This document shows, piece by piece, positions 53,735-62,021 of a DNA stretch of 64,000 nt. Below the pieces are notes generated by a model. The model worked only from the letters and a program-made list of their open reading frames with translations, did not search any database and had not been told where the DNA came from. How positions within the stretch are numbered: the stretch's first letter is position 1; each line of letters begins with the position of its first letter. The stretch spans positions 4,216,001 to 4,280,000 of the forward strand of contig NZ_CP009933.1 of the NCBI RefSeq assembly GCF_000968375.1, written 5' to 3'. A program made the translations under genes and the position numbers. This DNA is from Clostridium scatologenes (GTDB taxonomy: Bacteria; Bacillota; Clostridia; Clostridiales; Clostridiaceae).

Positions 53735-54751
53735 TTATATACTTTTATTTTGATCTTCAATATACATTTCATTGAATTTATTAATAAATTTAATATACTT
53801 TTCCTGTTCAGAAATCAATTCCTCCATTTTATTATTAAACGTACTTAGAGGCCAATTTACTTCACTATAGTAATACCTATTTGCTAATCTCCAAAACCTT
53901 TGGGGGAATAGTAAAAAGCCAAATAGGACCCTATATTCCTCTAGCTTTAGTGGACTGATTTCATTATAAGAATCAATTATAAGTTTAGCAAAATCAATAT
54001 TCCAATCCAATCTTTTTAGTACTTTAATGATAAAAGCTGATATATCATAGGTTCTTATTTCCCTTTTGCAATAATCAAAATCTATGACATTTATTTCATC
54101 TTTTTCATCAATTATTATATTGTGATAAGTAAAATCATGATGACAAAATGATTTTTCTTCTTCAGCTGTTTTGCAAAATTCCATATAATTTGATTCTAAA
54201 ATTACATTTAAAGCTCTTTTACCAAGATCCTTATAAAATTCTACTGTTTTCATATAATTTAAGTCAAAATTACTTTTAACACTTTTTTTTCTTCCCATAT
54301 CACGCATTTTATCCATTGATTTTACTCTTTTTTCTATTAGATTAGGCCACCTTCCCAAGTCTGTCTTTAACTTGCTATTCTCAGGTGGTTCATATCCTTT
54401 TGAAGCTATATGCATACATGCTAAACTTTTAGCAGCCTTAATTAAATGTTCTTTATTTTTAAAATCACATTCTTTTCCATCAATCCATTGTGATAAAGTA
54501 TATATATCTTCATTTATAATTGCATATGGGCTTCCATCTACATTTAAGCAATATTTGTCTACATTAGGAAAACCATTTTCTATTAAATGTTCCTTAGCAC
54601 CATAAACAAATAAAAGTTTTTGTGTTCCATAGTTTATTTTTTTTAAACATTTTGTACCTTGGTCCGTCTTTACTAAATATACCCCTCTATTTGGTTTTAT
54701 ATTTTCAATTTTGATGTTAAATTGTCTTTCTATTTCAAACTCTCTCATCAT
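53735..54751 (-). CDS. CotS-family spore coat protein (kinase fold), copy 1
   Basis: A 338-residue protein of the CotS/YutH family, aminoglycoside-phosphotransferase-like kinases of the spore coat. Catalytic marks are FCHHDFTYHNIII (HxD...N, near 218-230) and VIDFDYCKREI (metal-binding DFD). The N-lobe hallmark is VYLVKTDQGTKCLKKI. ATG 54751 has GGGGTG six bases upstream. It is divergent, 114 bp away, from a GT4 glycosyltransferase. The substrate is unknown; B. subtilis CotS pairs with the CotSA glycosyltransferase. Confidence 0.88.
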   Translation of the reverse strand: MMREFEIERQFNIKIENIKPNRGVYLVKTDQGTKCLKKINYGTQKLLFVYGAKEHLIENGFPNVDKYCLNVDGSPYAIINEDIYTLSQWIDGKECDFKNKEHLIKAAKSLACMHIASKGYEPPENSKLKTDLGRWPNLIEKRVKSMDKMRDMGRKKSVKSNFDLNYMKTVEFYKDLGKRALNVILESNYMEFCKTAEEEKSFCHHDFTYHNIIIDEKDEINVIDFDYCKREIRTYDISAFIIKVLKRLDWNIDFAKLIIDSYNEISPLKLEEYRVLFGFLLFPQRFWRLANRYYYSEVNWPLSTFNNKMEELISEQEKYIKFINKFNEMYIEDQNKSI

Positions 54752-54865
54752 GTTAATCACCCCTATTAAATTTATATGAAGCACAAATGTAATTTAGAAG
54801 ATTATTAACATTTTTAAGAGAATTTTAATATAATAGATTATAACAAATTTGAAAGGAACAATCTT

Positions 54866-55990
54866 ATGAAAATAGGAATTGATGCCCGAGCAGCAAAATG
54901 GTATAGAGGAACTGGGATAGGTACTTATACTTATCAATTAATTAATTGCTTAAATCGAATTGATAATATAAACAACTACTTACTTTTTACTCCTGACAAC
55001 TCAAAATGTACCATATCACTTAAAAATAATTTCAAGGTAAATAGCATCAGCAAAAAATTGGGTGGAGATTTTTGGAATGAAATAAACATTCCAAATATTT
55101 TAGAGCATAGGGACATAGAACTTTATCATATACCTCAAAATGGTGTTGGGATTCCTTATGATAAAAAATGTAACTTTGTTATCACTCTTCATGATATAAT
55201 CCCATATAAAATGCCAGAAACAGTGAGTGATAGATATTTAAAAATTTTTTCTGATCAAATTCCTATGACTGTTTCTCAATGTGATGGAATAATTACTGTA
55301 TCTAATCACTCTAAAAAAGACATAATTGAAGCATTTAAGTTTCCTGAAGATAAAATATATGTAACTCCTCTTGCAGCAGAAGATATATATAAACCATTAA
55401 ACAAAAAATTAAGTAAAGATATTATTAAAGAACATTATTCTATTGACACTGATTTTATCCTATATGTAGGAGGTTTTAGTCCTAGAAAAAATATTATTGG
55501 TCTTATAGAAAGCTTCAGCAAAGTATTAAATTCTTATAAAAAAAATTTGCTGCTTGTCATAGCAGGCAAAAAGGGTAAATCTTATGATACTTATAAAAAA
55601 AGAGTAGAACAATTAAATATATCTGATAAAGTAATCTTTCCAGGATTTATTTCAATAGATCATTTGCCTTACTTATACAATGCATCTGAATTATTTGTTT
55701 ATCCTTCTTTTTATGAAGGTTTTGGTCTTCCTCCTATTGAAGCTATGTCCTGCGGAGTACCTGTTATAGGATCTAATTGCACATCTGTTCCTGAAGTATT
55801 GGGAAATAGCGGCTTATTAGTTGATCCTAATAATATTGATGAATTAAGCAATTCCATACTCAAAATATTAAATGATAAAAATTTAAAAAAGAACCTAATT
55901 GTTTCAGGACTTATGAGATCATCTGAGTTATCTTGGGAAAAAACCGCAAAACAAACTCTATCAGCATACAATAAAACTTTGAATTGTTAA
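54866..55990 (+). CDS. GT4 glycosyltransferase of the CotS cluster, copy 1
   Basis: A 374-residue GT-B enzyme: KIGIDARAAKWYRGTGIGTYTY (acceptor side), ILYVGGFSPRKNIIGLIESF and the donor E-x7-E region YEGFGLPPIEAMSCGVPVIG. Soluble, no signal peptide. It resembles CotSA-type spore enzymes by context. Its relative at 59265 shares start, motifs and spacing, implying duplication. AAAGGAAC precedes the ATG. The sugar and acceptor are unknown. Confidence 0.85.
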   Translation: MKIGIDARAAKWYRGTGIGTYTYQLINCLNRIDNINNYLLFTPDNSKCTISLKNNFKVNSISKKLGGDFWNEINIPNILEHRDIELYHIPQNGVGIPYDKKCNFVITLHDIIPYKMPETVSDRYLKIFSDQIPMTVSQCDGIITVSNHSKKDIIEAFKFPEDKIYVTPLAAEDIYKPLNKKLSKDIIKEHYSIDTDFILYVGGFSPRKNIIGLIESFSKVLNSYKKNLLLVIAGKKGKSYDTYKKRVEQLNISDKVIFPGFISIDHLPYLYNASELFVYPSFYEGFGLPPIEAMSCGVPVIGSNCTSVPEVLGNSGLLVDPNNIDELSNSILKILNDKNLKKNLIVSGLMRSSELSWEKTAKQTLSAYNKTLNC

Positions 55991-56001
55991 AAACATACAT
56001 T

Positions 56002-56050
56002 AAAAAGTTAAAGAAGTAAATTCATAAATAATTTACTTCTTTAACTTTTT
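56002..56050. terminator. Shared terminator of GT4 copy 1 and the CotS operon
   Basis: A perfect 21-bp stem (AAAAAGTTAAAGAAGTAAAT... at 56002-56022, mirrored at 56030-56050) with a 7-nt loop. It overlaps the stop of the convergent CotS gene. Confidence 0.9.
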
Positions 56051-57065
56051 AAACTAACTTTTTAAATTCATTTAAAAATTCTTGTCTATCTTCTTTATAT
56101 CCATTCTTTTTCTTCAGCCTTTCAAGAAATGTAACTTCATCCCAATCCTTACACTTTGTATAATAAGCTTTAGATATATTATAAAAATCATCTGGAAAAG
56201 TTAACATAGCATTAAGTACTTCCATTTCTCTATTGTTTAAAACATTTTTCATACGATAATTTTTTATTACTTCTTCAGCTTTTTCTATATCAAATGCAAA
56301 ATTTTTTATTACTTTATTTATAAAATTACATAAATCATGTACTTTCAAATCTATTATAGCGTAATCAAAATCTATAAAATAGGCATTATCATCATTTATT
56401 AATATGTTGTGATGTGCTAAATCATGATGACATACAACTATTTTATCTTCTTCTCCACAAAGTTTATAATAATAGGATTTTTCTAGCATATTAACACTTT
56501 TCTCTATTTCATTAATGTAATATTCTACATTTTCTATAAATATTTCATCAAATTCACTTTTGTTTTCATGGGCACTAGCTATATTATTAAAAAAGTTCAT
56601 TTCTTGAATTCTTCTTTTAAAACGATCTATAAGTTTACCTGTATTATATCTATTAGACAAATTAGTTTTAAATCCCTCCGAAGCTAAGTGGAGTTCTCCA
56701 AGTCCCTGAGCTGCAATATTTAAATCTACAGGGCTACTAAAATCACATTCTGTTCCAGCAACCATATCCATAATGCAATACATATTGCCATTCCATATGG
56801 TATAAATTTCATCATTTTTATTTTTAACAAAATCCATAACTCTTGAAAATTTATTTTTTATATATTGGGATAAATTATATATAAATTTTAATTCCTCTTC
56901 TGTATACTCTACTCTTTTTAATATTTTCTGCCCCTTATCTGTGGATACCATATAAACACTTCTTAATGGTACAACATCATAAACAGTTAAATTAAATTCA
57001 TTAAATAAATCTACACATAAATCATATCTAGCTAAATATCTCTTTTCACTATATTTTTCTATCAT
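56049..57065 (-). CDS. CotS-family spore coat protein (kinase fold), copy 2
   Basis: A 338-residue CotS-like kinase with intact catalytic features VVCHHDLAHHNILI (near 218-231) and YFIDFDYAIIDL, and the N-lobe VYMVSTDKGQKILKRVEY. AAAGAGGTG precedes the ATG. It is last in a four-gene minus-strand operon and only 12 bp from the degenerate CotS-like gene, ending in a shared terminator. The physiological substrate is unknown. Confidence 0.87.
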   Translation of the reverse strand: MIEKYSEKRYLARYDLCVDLFNEFNLTVYDVVPLRSVYMVSTDKGQKILKRVEYTEEELKFIYNLSQYIKNKFSRVMDFVKNKNDEIYTIWNGNMYCIMDMVAGTECDFSSPVDLNIAAQGLGELHLASEGFKTNLSNRYNTGKLIDRFKRRIQEMNFFNNIASAHENKSEFDEIFIENVEYYINEIEKSVNMLEKSYYYKLCGEEDKIVVCHHDLAHHNILINDDNAYFIDFDYAIIDLKVHDLCNFINKVIKNFAFDIEKAEEVIKNYRMKNVLNNREMEVLNAMLTFPDDFYNISKAYYTKCKDWDEVTFLERLKKKNGYKEDRQEFLNEFKKLV

Positions 57066-57077
57066 TTTAACACCTCT

Positions 57078-57839
57078 TTAAACTAGGCTATTTCCATCTT
57101 CCTTTATGGCTTTTTGTAATTTTAAATAGTATTCTTTTTCATCAAAATTTTCATTCTTATCTCTGTATTTACTGCACCATTTCATAAATGCATAAGGATA
57201 TGATATAATAGCCAAAATAAACTTAGCACTACTTGTATCTAAATCTTCTAAACTACAAAATTCATTTATTAAACTATAAAAATCAATTTCTAATCCTTTT
57301 CTTTTAACTTTATTTAAAAAATAAGCAAAATCCATTTCAACCATATTATAGCAACAACCTTCAATATCCTTAACCTCTATATTTTGTAATTTTCTTAAAT
57401 TATTAAAATAAGTATTTCCAATACACATTTCTACTCTCTTTGTACTTCTCATTATCAAATCTATATAATCATTAATATAGATTTTTTCAATACACTTTTG
57501 TGCTCTTTCTAAGTAAAGTTCTCCATTTTTTAATAGTATTTTATCAAGTTCATTGTCTGCACCATTTTGATTTATTTTTTTTAAATCCCTATTTAATTTT
57601 TTTATATTAACCTTATATTGTTCTACTACTCTTCCAATATTGTTACTAAGCTTTTTATTCATATATCCTGTATAACCTAAGGTTCTAGCATGAAATTCAC
57701 TTATTATATACCCTTGGTTTTTTATAGTTTCCACACTTATATCTTTATATTTAATTTTCTCTGAAAAGTTTTCCACATGATAAATTCCTTTTGACTGCAA
57801 ATATTTTACAAATGTGTCATTAACATCATTACAATACAC
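57078..57839 (-). CDS. Degenerate CotS-like protein lacking catalytic residues
   Basis: About 253 residues. The middle aligns with CotS (EFHARTLGYTG matches ELHLASEGF), but the catalytic HHDxxxxN segment reads CIGNTYFNNL and the DFD metal site reads DIEGCC. The N-lobe is cut to about 50 residues, so it should not be an active kinase; it may be structural or regulatory. GTG 57839 is preferred, with GGAGG seven bases upstream; TTG 57845 is too close. It sits between the small basic gene and CotS copy 2. Confidence 0.75.
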   Translation of the reverse strand: MYCNDVNDTFVKYLQSKGIYHVENFSEKIKYKDISVETIKNQGYIISEFHARTLGYTGYMNKKLSNNIGRVVEQYKVNIKKLNRDLKKINQNGADNELDKILLKNGELYLERAQKCIEKIYINDYIDLIMRSTKRVEMCIGNTYFNNLRKLQNIEVKDIEGCCYNMVEMDFAYFLNKVKRKGLEIDFYSLINEFCSLEDLDTSSAKFILAIISYPYAFMKWCSKYRDKNENFDEKEYYLKLQKAIKEDGNSLV

Positions 57840-57860
57840 AAACAAACCTCCTTGGAATTA

Positions 57861-58064
57861 TTACTTATGCTTCTTACTTTTCATATCCTTTAAAATTTTT
57901 TTCCTTTTTCTTTCCATTTTTTTTATTTTTTTATTCTTTTTTTTAATTTTTTCTAAAGATTTAACAGATCGCTTTAAATCATCTAGCTTATTTTTATATT
58001 CTTCTAAATCCATATTATTCAAATTTCCGTTGCTAAATTTATGAGATTTTTTTTTATCTCCCAT
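57861..58064 (-). CDS. Small Lys-rich helical protein
   Basis: A 67-residue, strongly basic protein. The middle and end are charged helical sequence (NKLDDLKRSVKSLEKIKK, then KKIKKMERKRKKILKDMKSK). No homologue is recognised. A strong GGGAGGGAAGG site precedes the ATG. It lies 26 bp after CotS copy 3 and 21 bp before the degenerate CotS-like gene, so it belongs to the same operon. A spore-surface or nucleic-acid-binding role is possible. Confidence 0.75.
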   Translation of the reverse strand: MGDKKKSHKFSNGNLNNMDLEEYKNKLDDLKRSVKSLEKIKKKNKKIKKMERKRKKILKDMKSKKHK

Positions 58065-58090
58065 AAATACCTTCCCTCCCTTTATAATAA

Positions 58091-59098
58091 TTAATGGTAT
58101 TTTATAAATCTAAATTCATCTATGAACTCTTGCTTTTGATCTCTATCTCCAATTATCTTCTTTAACTTATTTAAGAAGAATTCTTCCTTCCAAGGTTGCT
58201 TTTCCCAATAATACTGTATCCCAATTTGCCAATAATCTTGTGGAAATTCCATAAATGCTGCCATTATAGGTATATCATCTTTTTTAACTTGATTAATTGA
58301 ATTATAAGAATCAATTATATTTAATGTATTACCTATGTTCCATTTTCCATTTTTCATACATCTCAAAAGAATGCTACTAAGATCATGAAGATGTGAATCC
58401 AATATGCAATAGTCAAAGTCTATAATATTCACTAAATTGTTCTGAGATTTTAATATATTATGATCTGCAAAATCATGATGACAAAATCCTCTATTTTCTA
58501 TTTCTTCGCTCATAGTTTCTATATATCTAGTTTCTATTAGATTTTGTATAGATCTTTCTGCTCTTTGAAGTTCTTCTCTCATAATACTTAAATAAATAGA
58601 ATCAAATTCTGTATTACTTTCTTTTTTATCTATTATATCTTTAAAAGAACGTATTTCCTTTTTTCTAGTTTTAAACACTTCTATCCATTTAAACCATCCT
58701 ATTCTAGGATTCATTCCAGCTATAACTTCAAATCCACTGCTTTTTTTATGAAGTTCTGCCAGCTTACATGAAGCTAGTAATATGTCTTTATTATCATTAT
58801 AGTTTAGTCTTGTTGAATCAACCCATGGATTCAAATAGGCATAATTGCCCTCTAATTTCACATAATCCATTCCATTTTCTGTTTTTATTATTTCTGGAGT
58901 ATACTCAAAATTATTATTTTGTAAATGTTTTATAGCAGATATAATAAATAAAAAGTGTCTAAAATCATATTTAATAAATTTAAGACAATAAGCACCATTT
59001 TGGGTTTGAATCTTATATATACCTTTTATCTTTTCTATGAGCTTTACATTAAGCCCATAACTTTGTTCTACTAGCTTTCTTACTCTATCTGTATCCAA
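58091..59098 (-). CDS. CotS-family spore coat protein (kinase fold), copy 3
   Basis: A 335-residue CotS-like kinase, first gene of the operon continuing to CotS copy 2. Catalytic marks FCHHDFADHNILK (near 217-229) and IIDFDYCILDSHLHDL are intact. TTG 59098 is well supported by GGAGG seven bases upstream. A sigma-K-like promoter lies about 30 bp before the start. It is divergent from GT4 copy 2 at 166 bp, repeating the arrangement of the first pair. Confidence 0.88.
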   Translation of the reverse strand: MDTDRVRKLVEQSYGLNVKLIEKIKGIYKIQTQNGAYCLKFIKYDFRHFLFIISAIKHLQNNNFEYTPEIIKTENGMDYVKLEGNYAYLNPWVDSTRLNYNDNKDILLASCKLAELHKKSSGFEVIAGMNPRIGWFKWIEVFKTRKKEIRSFKDIIDKKESNTEFDSIYLSIMREELQRAERSIQNLIETRYIETMSEEIENRGFCHHDFADHNILKSQNNLVNIIDFDYCILDSHLHDLSSILLRCMKNGKWNIGNTLNIIDSYNSINQVKKDDIPIMAAFMEFPQDYWQIGIQYYWEKQPWKEEFFLNKLKKIIGDRDQKQEFIDEFRFIKYH

Positions 59099-59127
59099 AC
59101 TCTTTCCTCCAAAACAATTCTATATAT

Positions 59128-59155
59128 GTAGTATATGAATTATTGTATATGTATG
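59128..59155 (-). promoter_or_regulatory. Sigma-K-like promoter of the CotS operon
   Basis: The -10 CATATACTA (59128-59136) matches CATANNNTA and an AC lies 17 nt upstream (59154-59155), as in sigma-K promoters. About 30 bp remain to the TTG start. Such short motifs occur by chance in AT-rich DNA. Confidence 0.4.
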
Positions 59156-59264
59156 TGCTAAGTGACACATTTAGAGCGTAATATTAATAATATATAATAC
59201 GATAAATTTGAAATTTTTTTAAGAGCCTCGAAATTATCTGTGTTAAATGGAGGTTGATAAGTAT

Positions 59265-60383
59265 ATGAAAATAGGAATTGATGCAAGGGGGGTTAACTGG
59301 TATAAAGGCACTGGTATAGGAACCTATACTGATAAAATTTTAAAATATATGATCCAAACTCATAAAGAAAACCTATATCACATGTATTGGTCTGGCGATA
59401 ATTATGAATGCTTTAAAAGTGATAATTCAAAAATATTAATGACTTCAAAAAAATATCATAAATTTTTTGAACAATGTTATTTTCCTAATAATTTAAAAAA
59501 TGAAAATATAGATATATATCATATTCCTCAAAATGGTATAGGTCTTTCTCAAAACATTGAATGCAAAAAAGTAGTCACCATACATGATTTAATACCTTAT
59601 ATTCTCCCTGAAACCGTAGGAAATGGATATTTAATTAAATTTCTAAAAGAAATGCCTAAGATAATGGAAACTTGTGATGGTATTATAACTGTATCAGAAT
59701 GCTCCAAAAGAGATATATTAAAATTCTTCCCTATGGATGAATCTAAAGTTTTTGTAACACCTTTGGCTGCTGATAAAAAATATAGACCTTTAGATAAATC
59801 CAGATGCAGAAGATTTATACGTAAAAATTATGATATAGATAACCCATTTATACTTTATATAGGCGGTTTTAGTCCTAGAAAAAATGTTAATTCTCTTTTA
59901 ATAGCTTTTTCCAAGGTTTATAGGAGACTTCCTGAAGATTATGATTTGGTTATTATTGGTGCTAATAAAGATGATATACACCTTCTCAAAGATTTGAGTC
60001 ATGATTTAAATATACGTTCACATGTAAAATTTACAGGATTTGTTGAAGAAGAACTATTGCCAACATTTTACAATGCATCCAGTGTTTTTGTATATCCTTC
60101 TACGTATGAAGGTTTTGGTTTACCACCCCTAGAAGCTATGAGTTGTGGTACTCCTGTAATAACATCTAACATTTCATCCATACCAGAGGTAGTTGGAGAT
60201 GCTGGAATTTTAATAGATCCATTTAATATAAAAAGTCTCCAAGATTCCTTGGAACGCTTACTAAATAGTAAAAGTTTAGCTGAAAAATTAATTAATAAAG
60301 GATTAAATCAATCCTCTAAATTTTCTTGGGAAAAAACCTCAGAAGAAACTCTAAAAGTTTATAAAAACATTTTAAAAATATAA
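59265..60383 (+). CDS. GT4 glycosyltransferase of the CotS cluster, copy 2
   Basis: A 372-residue GT-B enzyme closely related to the 54866 gene: KIGIDARGVNWYKGTGIGTYTD, ILYIGGFSPRKNVNSLLIAF and YEGFGLPPLEAMSCGTPVIT with both donor-site Glu residues. ATG 59265 has GGAGG about eleven bases upstream; the ATG at 59247 overlaps that site. It is divergent from CotS copy 3. The likely role is glycosylation of a spore-surface component. Confidence 0.85.
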   Translation: MKIGIDARGVNWYKGTGIGTYTDKILKYMIQTHKENLYHMYWSGDNYECFKSDNSKILMTSKKYHKFFEQCYFPNNLKNENIDIYHIPQNGIGLSQNIECKKVVTIHDLIPYILPETVGNGYLIKFLKEMPKIMETCDGIITVSECSKRDILKFFPMDESKVFVTPLAADKKYRPLDKSRCRRFIRKNYDIDNPFILYIGGFSPRKNVNSLLIAFSKVYRRLPEDYDLVIIGANKDDIHLLKDLSHDLNIRSHVKFTGFVEEELLPTFYNASSVFVYPSTYEGFGLPPLEAMSCGTPVITSNISSIPEVVGDAGILIDPFNIKSLQDSLERLLNSKSLAEKLINKGLNQSSKFSWEKTSEETLKVYKNILKI

Positions 60384-60430
60384 AATAAAATCTCTTGACT
60401 GCCCCGTTCCCAGCCAAGAGATTTTATTTT
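60382..60430. terminator. Terminator of GT4 copy 2
   Basis: A perfect 16-bp stem AAAATAAAATCTCTTG/CAAGAGATTTTATTTT (60382-60397 and 60415-60430) with a 17-nt GC-rich loop, unusual for this AT-rich DNA. It starts at the stop codon; the solute-binding protein gene ends about 95 bp further on the other strand. Confidence 0.8.
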
Positions 60431-60524
60431 ATATTTTAAAATTCCCTATGATTAAACCCTTACATGAACATATTATACACCTTAACAGAAGCATTGTAAA
60501 CGTTTTATGAATATTATTTAAACA

Positions 60525-61793
60525 TTATTTTTTCTCTAAATATTTTTGAAGAGAATCTAATACCATTTTTGTATCTTTATTTATTAAGTTGGATTGAGCT
60601 AACGAATTTTTCACATCATCTCTTATGTTGAAAAAGTAAGGAGTATAATTTATTTGATAACATCCTTTTTCTGCATTTGCAAGTAATTGCCATACTCTAC
60701 AATTAAAATAGCTTTCATTCTTATTAAATTTTTCTAAGTTATATACATCATTAGATACAGGCAAAACTCCATACTTCACCATAGATTCTAATGCCAATTT
60801 ATTATTATTTATAATAAACTTTATAAATTCCTTTGATAATTTTGCGTTGCTAGATAACTTATTTATCATTAGATTGCATCCGCCTAAAGACACATCTCTA
60901 TTACCACCTGGCTCAAAAGCAGGCAATTGAATTACTCCCCATTTCCCATTTTCATTGGGTATATTTTGCATAAAATAGCTTACACAGCTAGCATCTGATA
61001 CAAATGACATTACCTCTTCATTTTTAGCTGAGTTAATAAGTTCTTCTTTAGAATTATAGTCATAAATTATTCCTTGAGAATATAAATTTTTTACTGTATC
61101 TACAACTCTAATCCATTCTTTATCATTAAAATTAACTTTACTATCTTTATTAAAGTAAGAAACCCCTAGTTGATTTGCCATCAATAGATATATATCACTA
61201 TTTTCATTTTCTACATTTCCAAGAACTTTTTTTCCCTTATCTTTGATAATTTTTTTCCCCATTTCGATATAATCGCTCCAGGTTTTAATATCATCAATAT
61301 TAATTCCCTCTGAAGATACTATATCCTTCCTATATAAAATTACCTTAGGAGAAGTGCTCCAAGGAAAACCATATATTTTATTTTCTTTAGTTAAGTTATC
61401 CACCTTACTTTTTGATAGTTTATTTTTATAATTGTCTACCTCTCCTGATACATCTAAAAATCCATGTGGCAATTTATCTAAATAATATTGAACATAAGAA
61501 TCATCCATTGTTACTATATCTATTGATTTATCTTTATTTTTAACACTTTCTGAAAATTTTCCATATGAATTATTATCAACCTTTAAATCTACACTTACTT
61601 TTTTATTTACCTTTTGAAAATCTTCTATAGCTGCTTTTAATGGTTGTTCATGCTTTTTATCTGTTAATACTGTAATTTTTCCTTGCAAATCCTCAGTATT
61701 GTTTGATACACTATTATTTTTCTTGCAAGAAACAGCATTAGCACCTATAACTATTAAAATGATCATGACCAAAAATTTTATACTTTTCTTCAT
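60525..61793 (-). CDS. Extracellular solute-binding lipoprotein (ABC transporter family 1)
   Basis: A 422-residue binding protein with a lipoprotein signal ending in the lipobox VSC (Cys23) and a Ser/Asn-rich linker. The mature part looks like the sugar-binding (SBP family 1) fold: KITVLTDKKHEQPLKAAIED, IVTMDDSYVQYYLD, then GFPWSTSPKVILYRKDI. No permease or ATPase gene is adjacent, so it is an orphan here. CAGGAGAGA precedes the ATG. The substrate is unknown. Confidence 0.85.
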   Translation of the reverse strand: MKKSIKFLVMIILIVIGANAVSCKKNNSVSNNTEDLQGKITVLTDKKHEQPLKAAIEDFQKVNKKVSVDLKVDNNSYGKFSESVKNKDKSIDIVTMDDSYVQYYLDKLPHGFLDVSGEVDNYKNKLSKSKVDNLTKENKIYGFPWSTSPKVILYRKDIVSSEGINIDDIKTWSDYIEMGKKIIKDKGKKVLGNVENENSDIYLLMANQLGVSYFNKDSKVNFNDKEWIRVVDTVKNLYSQGIIYDYNSKEELINSAKNEEVMSFVSDASCVSYFMQNIPNENGKWGVIQLPAFEPGGNRDVSLGGCNLMINKLSSNAKLSKEFIKFIINNNKLALESMVKYGVLPVSNDVYNLEKFNKNESYFNCRVWQLLANAEKGCYQINYTPYFFNIRDDVKNSLAQSNLINKDTKMVLDSLQKYLEKK

Positions 61794-61971
61794 AATATCT
61801 CTCCTGCACTAAACAGTATCTTATTTTTATTGTTTATTTAACATTATATTTCCAGTATATATTATCAAATTTACTTAGTTTTTTCAATTGGTTTACTAAC
61901 ATTGTAACTTATTATCACATATAAAAAAGCACACTTGGTAAATTATATTTTAAAACTTATTATAAATGAAA

Positions 61972-62020
61972 AATAAGCCCTAAAGATTTTAATGCATCAT
62001 TTAAATCTTTAGGGCTTATT
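61972..62020 (-). terminator. Terminator of the radical SAM gene
   Basis: An 18-bp stem AATAAGCCCTAAAGATTT/AAATCTTTAGGGCTTATT (61972-61989 and 62003-62020), followed by TTTTTCATTT on the minus strand. Confidence 0.85.
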
Positions 62021-62021
62021 C

